Source: Acanthosoma haemorrhoidale (taxonomy: Eukaryota > Arthropoda > Insecta > Hemiptera > Acanthosomatidae). From it: a stretch of 64,000 nt of DNA. Below, in pieces: positions 14,001-23,092 of the stretch (the first letter of the stretch is position 1; each line of letters begins with the position of its first letter). A model generated the notes under the pieces. The model did not search any database. It saw only the letters and a program-made list of their open reading frames with translations, and was not told where the DNA came from. The stretch lies in contig OV884013.1 in assembly GCA_930367205.1 (NCBI GenBank), positions 91,947,333-92,011,332 on the forward strand, in the 5' to 3' direction. The position numbers and the translations under genes are program-made.

Positions 14001-14242
14001 ATGGGGAATATGTGAGCAGCTAAAAAAGTAGCCGTTGCTATCTTCGCAATGGTGTTATGATCGTGGGAAGGTTGGCACAGTCAATTTCTCTTTCCCCTAC
14101 CCATATCCCAGCATTTAATGCTTCATACTTCATCTCCATATGTTCGACACTCTAGCTGCCGACGGATTAATTGATATTCCGTCAGCACTAATATTTAATT
14201 TCCAAGAAATATGGATTCATGGAGTACATGCATGATCAAGGC

Positions 14243-14309
14243 GGTGGATTGTAGAGCACATAATTCCGAGGTAGGGCGAGTCCGAATCTCGCCCGGGTGA
14301 GTTAGATTT
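14243..14309 (+). ncRNA. tRNA-like patch with perfect T-arm hairpin
   Basis: GGGCGAG-TCCGAAT-CTCGCCC (14275-14295) is a 7 bp stem with a T-loop-like heptamer, and GAGTCCGAATC fits the pol III B box loosely. Upstream GGTGGATTGTAGAGCA could be a weak A box. There is no complete cloverleaf. Confidence 0.35.
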
Positions 14310-14310
14310 T

Positions 14311-15464
14311 ATTTACAAGCGGTTCCATAAATATATACAGCGTTCTCAAGCTGACTAGACAAGTTGGGTAACCTTTAGCTAGCTAGCCATCCCTTCCTGT
14401 CCAGTTTCGAAATCGAAATGACGTTAAAACCCAATAGTTTATAGATGACTGGCGAGTAAAAAAGACTATCGTAAAATGTTTTTTTATTAAATTATTTTCC
14501 TGGAGTCGCGAGCGGTCAGCCTTGATTTATTCTATTAAAAGTATTGTTTTTAACATGTATTTAGAGATAAGTAGAATTTTAAATTTAAAAATAAAAATTC
14601 AGGTCATATGCGATTCAACACACAATTAAAGGTTTCTCGGCCAACAAGCCCAGATATACCCTACTCAATATGATTGATAAAGTTTTATTACCATTCATCT
14701 TATGACTCTTAGTCATATTTTATAGAGATGGATATTGTTTGTCATGTCTTACCCACATCAAAGACACCTCCATGTAAATTATAGGCTTCTATATCGAACT
14801 GGCCAGAGTAGAGACTTTTCAGCCCAGATGATATGAACTTAGAGAGTGTTGTAATCAATCTTTGCAATGACACTTATTATCTCCATTTTTCATCTCTCGT
14901 TTTTCTTTCCCACCTTTTGAAACTTTTTTTATACTAACAAAGTAATAAGCTAATGAACGTATGTTCATTGGTTGACAATATTAATGATAGTAATGATGTA
15001 TAGTTTTGGTTCATTAGGACTCTTGATTATTTAGTGAACCTTGGTTTCTTTGTACTATCGGCCAATTTTGGCAATTTGTTGGCATTGATCCTTATTTCCA
15101 GAAATAAGAGTGGCTTTCCTTTCATATCAACCATAATGCTGTTTCAAAGCAGATTATTTTCCACAGAATGAAAAATGTTACATAAATTTTATTTTTCCCA
15201 GTTCTTATTTTTCCCCTTCTATTGGATTTGCACCGTATTATTGGTTATATTGTTTAGGCTGTCAAAAAAAATAATTTGATTGGATTTGTTAAGAGTTTAT
15301 TCTTGAAATTTATTTTATTGTAATTTATTGTATGAATTTTGATTTTGAAGATTGGCAGTTGACAACTAAATGAAATCCAATGACAAATTGTATATTTTCT
15401 TGCTTTTATTGGTGAAGTAAAAACATTTGTGAGAGTGACTTGTACATTTGTACTTGTAAATAAC
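14311..15464. other. AT-rich, no gene seen
   Basis: It starts just after the tRNA-like patch and has no recognisable coding or repeat signal before the inverted-repeat family begins at 15465. Confidence 0.55.
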
Positions 15465-15831
15465 AACTGTATGAAAACATCTTCAGGACTGAATATGATG
15501 TAAACATTTTTAATCACTAACTAATGTCAAAATCCGTATACCCAACAGGTACTTTCATTTGTCATAAATATTCATTTACAAAAAGGGGCTGAGCATTAAT
15601 TGATTTCGAAATTTATGGACTGGTAATACTGTGTGGAGCAGGTTGTAAAGTCGTTTGTGTAACTTGATATTTATGACCGATTCGGTATATGGATTTTGTT
15701 ATTAGATGTTGATGACAAATGTTTACATCATACACAGTCCTGAATTTGGCAAAACGGAGACACGACATAAAAATTTGGAGATAGTTTAAATCCATCTAGG
15801 GTGTTTTCAAATAACAACGATAAGTAATTTT

Positions 15832-15847
15832 AATAGTAATGCTAATA
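15832..15847. repeat. Target-site duplication, left copy
   Basis: AATAGTAATGCTAATA; its partner at 16332-16347 differs at one base (C to T). Confidence 0.8.
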
Positions 15848-16331
15848 GTGAATGCCCCTTATTACGTCAGCATCAAAACCCTTCATAACGATCTTGATAT
15901 ACCCTACATTCTAGAACTCATCCCTTACAAGTTTATGAAATTCCACAGTAGCCTTTCGAACCACCCTAATCCTGTAGCACAGTCATTGCACTGCGCCACT
16001 CATCCCTATAATCCTCCTCGGAGACTGAAACGGCAGTGGCCAGTTTCTCCAATCATGTCCTAAACGTCTGTGGCTCTCGCGCTCTTGGTCAGCTTCCACT
16101 GGCTCGTATCCGGTAACGTGGCTGACGTAGGAGCGTGGTGGACTTCCCAAGACTCCGCTTTCTCATTCGCATGTGGATTTGGGAGGCCTCTGGGCTGTCT
16201 GTAAATATTGTATGAATGAGCGAGTGAAAGATGAATTGTAAATATGGTATGAATGAGAGCATTTATCTTAATTACTTATTGCCTAATAAGGCAGATTGTA
16301 ATTTTAGCACAATGAAGGATTTTAGAAAAAA
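15848..16331 (+). mobile_element. 5'-truncated copy of the Jockey-type element inserted in an older inverted repeat
   Basis: The first ~190 bp match the last ~60 codons of the element reverse transcriptase (SKFMKFHSS-like, HPNPVAQSLH, RRLKRQWP). The terminal RDLL codons and stop are deleted: the frame runs straight into CCAGTTTCTCC of the 3' UTR at about 16038, so this copy is a pseudogene. The UTR keeps a GCCT-AATA-AGGC hairpin, but the signal has decayed to ACAATGAAGG. AATAGTAATGCTAATA (15832-15847) and AATAGTAATGTTAATA (16332-16347) form a 16 bp duplication with one mismatch. The host sequence on both sides belongs to one arm of the inverted pair 15597-16480 / 17215-17620. Confidence 0.9.
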
Positions 16332-16347
16332 AATAGTAATGTTAATA
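16332..16347. repeat. Target-site duplication, right copy
   Basis: AATAGTAATGTTAATA follows the element's short A-rich tail and pairs with 15832-15847. Confidence 0.8.
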
Positions 16348-16480
16348 TACATTTGAATAGTATATTTTTTGGTTTTAGTCTTGAAAATGGCTTATTTTGG
16401 TAAAAATATTTTAAATAACTTTTCTGAAGAGACCAAAGGATTTTTGATGGATTGTATTATTTTCAAAGACTAAAGACACT

Positions 16481-17214
16481 TACTAAAGACTGTCAGGCGA
16501 AATATGACTGCCCAGTACTCGCCTGAAGTACATCCTCTTTAAAATGACTTGGTCATTAAGTTTCAGTTTACCCTTTCCTAACCAGTGTGGGAAGCGGCAG
16601 TTTTCTGAGCCACCGGAGTTCCGCCGCTCCCAGTTCCGGATTCCTGGAGTCACTGGAAGATTCGCCTCCCATCGACCATTAAAACAGGTTTCGTTCTTCC
16701 GCCGGGAATATTGCGCAAGGATTAATCAATAGGATTGCGGACTGGCCATCAAGAGTTTGCTTTCGGCTCTACTACTTAGCCTACTACTATCTCGGTGAAA
16801 CTTCATCCACCTTGACCGGACACGTTATCTGTCACCCGGGACACGCTTTCGCTTCCCTCCGCCTTTCCATTAATATATTTAGAAGGAAGCTAATTATGCA
16901 ACGGCAATGTCACCCACTAAACCCATTTACAACCCAACGTGTTCAGTCATGATTTATGGAGCAATCATAAATTCGTTATCTTGATATGACCTGATTAAGA
17001 CAGCATAGAAAACAAAAGCTATCGCAGATTTCCTTAAGGCACTCTCTCTGATTGGGTGTCAGTTACTTCTGTTGTAGATGCCAGTAGGGCATTTTTTTTT
17101 TTTTTTTTTTTTTGAGACCGAAATCATTTTAAGAGCATCGAAAGGACCGAAACCAACCGTACCTGGTATTCGTATTTCAACGATCCGGATGACGTATCTT
17201 TTTTGGTTCAGACA
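16481..17214. other. Spacer between the inverted arms
   Basis: It includes a GC-balanced patch (16540-16860) without a recognised protein, CAGTACTCGCCTGAAGTA at 16513 that faintly echoes the dispersed repeat, and a T22 run at 17092-17113. Confidence 0.5.
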
Positions 17215-17620
17215 CAGCTTATGGTTTTTTGAAAATAAATATCCAAATAAACCCCTTTGGCGTCTTCAGCAAATTCATTTATTTTTTATAATATTTTCAC
17301 CAAAATTAGGCATTTTCAAGACTAAAACGAAAAAACAAAACATAGCTTATACAAATGTATATTATATAAAATATTAAAATAACAACTATATGAAAACCCT
17401 CTAGATGGATTTAAAGTACTTATCTCCAAATTTTTATTTCGTGTCTCCGTTTTGCCTAGTTCAGGCATATCAAAGTCTGTGTATGATCTAACCATTTTTC
17501 ATCACTAACTAATCACATCATTTGTCATAAATATTCAGTTACAAAAACGACTTTACAACCTGCTCCACACAGTATTACCAGTCGATACATTTAGAAATTA
17601 ATTAATACGTCCATACTAAA
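17215..17620. repeat. Right arm of the large inverted repeat
   Basis: This is the inverted partner of 15597-16480, with moderate divergence and several indels. Near 17255 it contains CTTTGGCGTCTTCAGCAAAT, matching the TTTCTGAAGAGACCAAAGG edge of the left arm. About 730 bp of unrelated sequence separates the arms. The copies may be two separate insertions of one family or the termini of a single degenerate element. Confidence 0.8.
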
Positions 17621-17639
17621 TAGATATACATTATATGAT

Positions 17640-18786
17640 TAGTTAGTTTTAAAAAATGTTTACATCATGCACAGTCCTTTCAGATGAGTATGAAACTGTT
17701 TTAGATCCCCTGTCAATATCCTGTATATTTTATGATACCGACCGTAAAACTGATTCAGTTTAACTGTTATTTATTTTATAAATTTACCCAAAATTTCCTT
17801 ATTACTCGTCGTTTAAAATAGAATAACTACAAAAATGAAAGTGATAAATAATTGAATTTTCATTGCTTTTATTTTTAGTACCGAAAGCGAATACAGAAAA
17901 ACTGCTTCTACCCAGAATTCCATTCCTCCATACAGTAACGGGTGGAGGTGTTCCAATGTCATACAGCGTTTACAGTCAACTTTATATATGAGCTTATCAA
18001 TCATGACGTCAAGATCATTTTTACTCAAAATTATAGGAAAATATATTTCATTAATACTGACAAATGAATAAATCAATGATATTAACTCTTGTTTTAATGG
18101 ATTATTAGATAGCTATGTTTCCCATATCTTCCTTATATCGAATGGGATTTTCAATTAAACGTTATGTCTCTAGGGATGCACAAAGAACAGACAGACTGAT
18201 GGACACTCTGGTGAAAACATAAATGATTTTCTGGGTTCAACCGGACTTAAGACTCTCAAATCTATTTAGCTGTTCAAAATGGTGTGGAATGCTGGAGATT
18301 TCAATTATCATGAAACCGCTTCAAAAGTAACGCCTCGACTAATGTAGAGTCACCTACAGAAAACTCTCCTTTCACCTTCGGGCTTAATAGCTACTCAGTC
18401 CTGCCTGGAATGGGATCCGCCTGTAAGGAAGCGCCCATCGCCTGAAGATTAGCCCGGGCAGGCGCAGGTGAGGTAACAGGAAGGCAATGGGGCAATTTTA
18501 GCGGGCTCGTTGGCTGTAGGCCGCAGTTGCGTGAGTAGGGTTCACTGGAGCAGTGGGGCAGGCCTTCTCCAGCTCTGGAGTCGGGGGAGTCATTAGTGCC
18601 CTTTCAGTCAGGATGATGGTACATTGGGCTGAAGTAGGAGTCGTTAACGAGAAGTTCATACAAATCTGTACATCGATCATCGACCGAGCCGTATTTTCGG
18701 AAATCTCCTCTATTCCACAAATAGAAAGAACAGCCAAAATTTGTCACCTTTTAATGAAACAGGTTTATTTCAAAATTTATATAAAA
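17640..18786. other. No gene; GC-rich patch before the solo LTR
   Basis: Between 18360 and 18730 the sequence becomes notably GC-rich and is open on both strands (plus 18553-18819, minus 18498-18737). Neither translation is recognisable, and the two frames mirror each other. The base composition suggests a mobile element or a foreign insert rather than the AT-rich background. Confidence 0.5.
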
Positions 18787-18791
18787 CATTC

Positions 18792-19348
18792 TGTAGCGAC
18801 CTCTAACTACATAAGATAATTAACCCTATACTCTATTGCATATATATTGTAAGCAAAAGTAAAATAACATGAACTAAATGTATTATAAACAAATGTAAAT
18901 CATAGTAAAAGTGTTAAGCAATAAAAGGCGGAAGCCAACTAAATCATAAACGAGAAAGGGTCACCAGCTGGCAGTCATAAACAGTCATAAACATTAACAA
19001 CCCTCGCAGCCTCCCAGCAGGAAGTAGAGAGGGTACTTAAGGCAGGACCCCTGGCCCTGTTAATTAGTCAGTCTTTTAGTCTCCTCGCCAGTCTCCTCGT
19101 CAGCCTCCTCGCGACCTTTAATCGTGACGCTTGGTTGGTTTCCACTCGAACTCTGAAAACTTGACTAATTCTATGTGAAACCTCTGTACCTCTTCTCTTG
19201 GACATAGTGCATTGTCGGGGCGCATACCTATCATAAATGGAGTCAGAGTAACGCCGTCATGGAACAATGGTCCATGTTATAAACTCAAACAATCCGCACT
19301 TGTCACCAGGGCTAGGGTGATCAGGCACCCTCTAGTGATGACCCGACA
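18792..19348 (+). mobile_element. Solo LTR
   Basis: The 557 bp segment begins TGTAGCGACC and ends GACCCGACA. CATTC (18787-18791) and CATTG (19349-19353) flank it as a near-perfect 5 bp target duplication. Inside are a TATA-like TACTTAAGG at 19034, an Inr-like TCAGT at 19068-19072 and a 12 bp triplicate at 19078-19113. The part GACATAGTGCATTGTCGGGG, then CGCATACCTA, and later GAGTCAGA resembles the LTRs at 53845 and 31745, placing all three in related LTR families. No internal region or primer-binding site follows. Confidence 0.75.
19078..19113. repeat. 12 bp tandem triplicate inside the solo LTR
   Basis: AGTCTCCTCGCC, AGTCTCCTCGTC and AGCCTCCTCGCG lie head to tail just downstream of the predicted LTR transcription start. 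Confidence 0.85.
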
Positions 19349-19353
19349 CATTG

Positions 19354-20060
19354 TTTTTAAAAAAATTTCAACTTCTAACAAATAAAAATAAGACCAAACA
19401 CTTGGTTATTAATTTCATTTTTTTATCTGTGTTACCGTATTAGGGACTCCTGCCCCTGGTTATATCCTAGGGTTCACATGTAAGAAGTTAAGAACCGGTA
19501 TCAAACATACCAGCAGGACTCCGATTTTATGATTGTGCGCATTTGTTGATAATTCATCCTTGGAGATAAAATTCTGACTTCCAAAAAATGGACTTTGAGA
19601 TGGGTTAGCTCCATTTTTGTTACTCTTTGAATATGAAAAAAATACTATGTAACCAAATTGGAAACTATTTAATGTTTAACGTTTGAATTTCCTACCTAAA
19701 TTTTTTTCTCAGCATGTTATGGATTTATATTATATTATATGAGTGTTTTAATCAAAGCTACGACATAACGTAACAGATATAGCTGACATTTGATCCTACG
19801 CAGGTAGCAACTTCTGCACTCGAGTAAATGACCTACCATTTAGCCGCAATAGTAATTCGGTCAGGACATTTGACAGTCTAGCTAATTGATTTTTACTCCT
19901 TACGTATATACCATGCCCATTAAATACAGAAATGAAGCATTTATAACATTACCTAATTTAGTGTTAATAGGTCCACTGATATTATCCACACGAATAGAAA
20001 CGGAGAAACCTTACTCAAATTTCGTAACATCATTCTGAACTAAATTATTGTATTTACTTT
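19354..20060. other. AT-rich, no gene seen
   Basis: Featureless up to the (TA)n tract at 20066-20083 that borders the MITE. Confidence 0.55.
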
Positions 20061-20083
20061 TTTTAATATATATATATATATAT

Positions 20084-20245
20084 AGTTAAAAAATAATAGG
20101 GAAAGATGGAAATGCAACGAAACACTCTGACTCCAGTAAAATACTGCTTTATTGTGGAAGATAATCAGACGAACATAGAATGATGGGTTGTTTACATCCT
20201 ATGATCGTATTACTATTTGACATAGTTATGCCTCTAGCTTTAACT
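20084..20245. mobile_element. TA-targeted MITE, copy 1
   Basis: The element starts AGTTAAA after (TA)n and ends GCTTTAACT. It matches 43771-43948 through TCCAGTAAAA-ACTGCTT, GATAATCAGAC, ATGGGTTGTTTACAT, ATGATCGTATTA and TTTGACATAGT. The terminal inverted repeats are short (AGTTAAA/TTTAACT). The TA run on its left looks like the target. An element UTR copy begins 11 bp to its right. Confidence 0.7.
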
Positions 20246-20256
20246 CCCCCCTGCCA

Positions 20257-20572
20257 ACGTGACAGTGAGAGTCCTAGCAATGGCCTGTTTTTTCAATCAT
20301 GTCCTGAGCGTCTGTGGCTCAGGCACTCTTGGTCAGCGTCCACGGGCTCCTATCCGGTGACGCGGCTGACGGAGGAGCGTGGAGGACTTCCCAATACTCC
20401 GCTTCCTCTTTCGCATGTGAGGGAGGTGACAAGAATGTGGATTCGGGAGGTCCCTGGGCTGTTTGTAAATACTGTATGAAGGAGCGAGTGGATGATAATT
20501 GTAAACAGTTATTACAATTACTTATTGTCCAATGAGGCAGATTGTAATTATATCATAATAAAGAAGTTTTTA
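20257..20572 (+). mobile_element. 3' UTR-only copy of the Jockey-type element
   Basis: It begins about CGTGACAGTGAGAGTCC, as after the stop codon in the long copy, and runs to ATAATAAAG near 20564. The tail hairpin reads GTC-CAATGA-GGC, a wobble intermediate between the GCC/GGC and GTC/GAC forms of other copies. It abuts the MITE ending at 20245. About 35 bp after its end comes a ~170 bp segment that also follows the copy at 50358. Confidence 0.88.
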
Positions 20573-20606
20573 TATAGTTGGAGTTAAGGTAGTTTAATTC
20601 ATTTAT

Positions 20607-20776
20607 AAAGATGGCTCTTGAACTTCACTTCATTTCATCCATACACATGTGTGTATTCTAGGTAACATAAACTTACTAACACAAAACAAACCAGCTTCAA
20701 CCATAAGAGTTTATTGATGATTTATTCTTCATTTCCGTAAAATGAGTGACAAAAAATAAGTCCTGATTTATTCGTC
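20607..20776 (+). repeat. Segment shared with 50682-50846, both downstream of an element 3' UTR
   Basis: From AAAGATGGCTCTT to TTCGTCC the two blocks align with a few small differences, for example TTATTGATGA, TATTCTTCATTTCC and ACAAAAAATAAGTCCTGA. In both places the block follows a Jockey-type 3' UTR copy, and here a second UTR tail (20785-20908) follows it. I recognise no coding capacity. It is either flanking DNA carried along with the element (3' transduction), part of a longer 3' end in one subfamily, or a segmental duplicate. Confidence 0.8.
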
Positions 20777-20784
20777 CTGACTCT

Positions 20785-20908
20785 CTGTTTGTAAATACTG
20801 TATGAATGTATGAGCGAATGAAAATTGTAAATATGGTATGAATGAGAACATTTATCACAATTACATATTACCCAATAAAAAGCAGATTGTAATTTTATCT
20901 CAAGTATA
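20785..20908 (+). mobile_element. Extra 3' UTR tail of the Jockey-type element
   Basis: TGTTTGTAAATACTGTATGA through AGCAGATTGTAATTTTATC matches the last ~120 bp of the element UTR. The hairpin (ACCCAATAAAAAGC) is decayed and AATAAAG is replaced by TCAAG. It sits immediately behind the shared 20607-20776 block. Confidence 0.8.
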
Positions 20909-22242
20909 TGTAAGCGAAATAAAAGGTAAACAGTAAAGGAACTTCTTTTGTGTTTATTTAACATAATTTATTTGTACAATATAAATAATAATTTTACGTA
21001 AAAAGATATCTTTCAAATTATTTTTGCGTTACTGTCTTTAATGTGCACCACGAATGAACGGATGTAACTATGAATAAAATATTCGGACTTTAAGTGTATA
21101 AAATCTTTTGAACTATGACTTTAGAAACTTTAAAAGTCAGAGAAGAGTGATCAAAAGTTTTCAGGTTGTTTAGAAATAGTTTTGGCAGAACCTTCAGACA
21201 TTCTAAAGATAAGGATGCTACGCTCGTAGCGAGATTATTTATGTTAGATAAATAATTAAATAGATTTATGCAATTTTGGTGTAGATACCTAAATATGACA
21301 TATTTGTGTTCAATAAACAGACTAGTTTTCACAAATTTTTTTGACATATTTATGTTGCAAGACAGAATTAATCAGGGACTATCGCTACATCATGTATCGA
21401 TGACAACTTCTTGTTTCCTGATACATCTCATCATGAAAATATCCCTTTTTTTCAATTAATTAAAATATTTTAAAATTCCATTTCCTGTTTATATCTTATT
21501 GTGATAATATCTTTTTCATTCATTAAATTTCTTATTAAAAATGTTAAAATAAGCATTATCGAGTAGTACATCGGGTTCGTTACGCTGTGTATGATTGCTT
21601 GGTAGAGGGGGGGGGGGTTAGGCCTTGTCAAAATGTTTCCCTTGTACCATCGGTCCTTGTGCGAGATCAGTGGAATGGAACAGGTCTGCTGGTCGGTTTC
21701 CTTTCAACAGTACGTACTCAACTTTAAATTATCCTAGACTGGATTGATCTGCCTGATCGAGGCTTCACGGCTCCAGCCTACTCATCTCCGTGATATATTT
21801 GATCAACGAGTTCATTCCTGTACCATTTTAATACTTCTAATTCCCTTCACACTCAACAGACATCCTTAAAATTTTGCAAATTGAACCCTTATGCTCAATT
21901 ACCCGTCCAGGTGGTCGTTTCAATGCGTTTATAGTTTAAATCGAATCAAATTAATTGATCAAAGTTGTTGAATATGTCAGATCTTTTTCTTCGTTGGTGG
22001 TCGTCTAGAGCTACTATAATTAATAAAATTATTCTCTCCGGTCTGTATAAAAAAAATCAATTTTTTTCAAATGTTTAAAAATACTAAAAATGATGCAGAA
22101 ACAACTAAAATCAAACTTTAAAAACCAATTTTCATGACTTTATAAAAATTATCAACCGATTAGTCCATAACACTATTATGACATTTTCTAACAAATACCG
22201 ATTAATTTTTCATAATCCTATTATTTGATTTTCTGAAACTTC
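20909..22242. other. AT-rich, no gene seen
   Basis: It holds only a G11 run at 21606-21617. Frames at 21090-21347 and 21268-21459 are low-complexity and overlap on opposite strands. Confidence 0.55.
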
Positions 22243-22292
22243 TTTATTGTGATAAATGTTCTCATTCATACATTATTTATATTTGCATTATA
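22243..22292 (-). mobile_element. Short antisense scrap of the Jockey-type 3' UTR
   Basis: The minus strand reads GTATGAATGAGAACATTTA then TCACAATAAAG, matching the UTR segment just before the terminal hairpin with the hairpin removed. It is short, so chance cannot be fully excluded. Confidence 0.5.
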
Positions 22293-22859
22293 CATACATT
22301 ATATCTCATTATTTACAATTTTGGTATGTAATAAAAAATTGTATGGCAAAAAAAATGAGGCAGTTGGAAGAATAAAGTCATAATGTAGATACATAAGACA
22401 AACATTGATAAGGATTCATTTTTGAAATATCTTGAGAGATAGTTTTACCATAGCTGATATAAATGGCAGTTTAAACCCTATAATCACAGTTATGGTCGTG
22501 ATATAACTAGCGAAGAATTACGTTGGCAATTATATCTCAATATAAATTAGTTAGTGTTGCAGCAAGAAACCACTCGCCGGATTAGGAGCGGTGAAGATGC
22601 TGCTGGTGAATGTGAATGGTCCCCTGGTAAATCGGAATAGAACTTTCCCAGATCGGCATTGAATTCACCTATATGAATATTCAATGATATACTGCAAAAA
22701 AAAATTATAGTATAGAGCGGGAAGCATTGCGAAAATAAACGTGAAAAAAATTGTACCGATTTGCAGACTTTTAAGATTTATCAACTCAAAATAATTTCAT
22801 AAAGTAAAAATAAATTCAAAAGATTATTCAGTTTGTTATAAAACCCTATAAGTAGTCGT

Positions 22860-23092
22860 GATTACTGATCTCTTTCACCGCGTATTACGGTTCAGCACTC
22901 ACTCATTCACTCTAAAGCCCAGCGACCTCCCGCATGACTGTCAGACTAAAGAAAAAGGAGAGTCTCGGGAGATCTCCCAATCTTCTCTTTCAGCAGCATC
23001 GCTCGATACGAGCTAAGGGTGACTGACCAAACGATCGAGAGCCACAGACGCTCAGGGCATGATTAAGGGACTGACTACTGCTAGGACTCCAC
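22860..23092 (-). mobile_element. Decayed antisense 3' UTR copy of the Jockey-type element
   Basis: Read on the minus strand the region gives GGAGTCCTAGCAG, CCTGAGCGTCTGTGGCTCTC, AGACTCTCC, GGGAGGTCGCTGGGC and GAATGAGTGAGTG in the same order as the UTR of the plus-strand copies, with many substitutions and small insertions. The 3'-terminal hairpin is not recognisable. The divergence makes it one of the oldest copies. Confidence 0.8.

Larger units (their letters stand above)
4700..14240. other. Long AT-rich stretch, no gene recognised
   Basis: It contains one half of a low-copy repeat (4843) and a decayed dispersed repeat (7972). The longest open frame (12366-12851, 161 codons, plus) starts in AT-rich DNA and reads through a GC-balanced patch. 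Its translation shows no domain I know, and a second frame overlaps it at 12715-13086, so I leave both uncalled. Confidence 0.55.
15597..16480. repeat. Left arm of a large inverted repeat, interrupted by a retroelement
   Basis: After removing the Jockey-type insertion (15848-16331), this arm aligns with the reverse complement of 17215-17620. Shared stretches include GGTAATACTGTGTGGAGCAG then GTTGTAAAGTCGTTT, GGCAAAACGGAGACACGA, AAAAATTTGGAGATA and GTTTTAGTCTTGAAAATG. The arm ends near GACCAAAGGATTTTTGATGG. A short same-family stretch in the opposite orientation adjoins it at 15465-15590 (AACAACTGTATGAAAAC, ATCACTAACTAAT, TCATAAATATTCA). Confidence 0.82.

Noticed and set aside
18821..18830. 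TTAACCCTAT resembling a piggyBac-type end
   Set aside because: It lies inside the solo LTR, and no inverted partner or TTAA duplicate was found.
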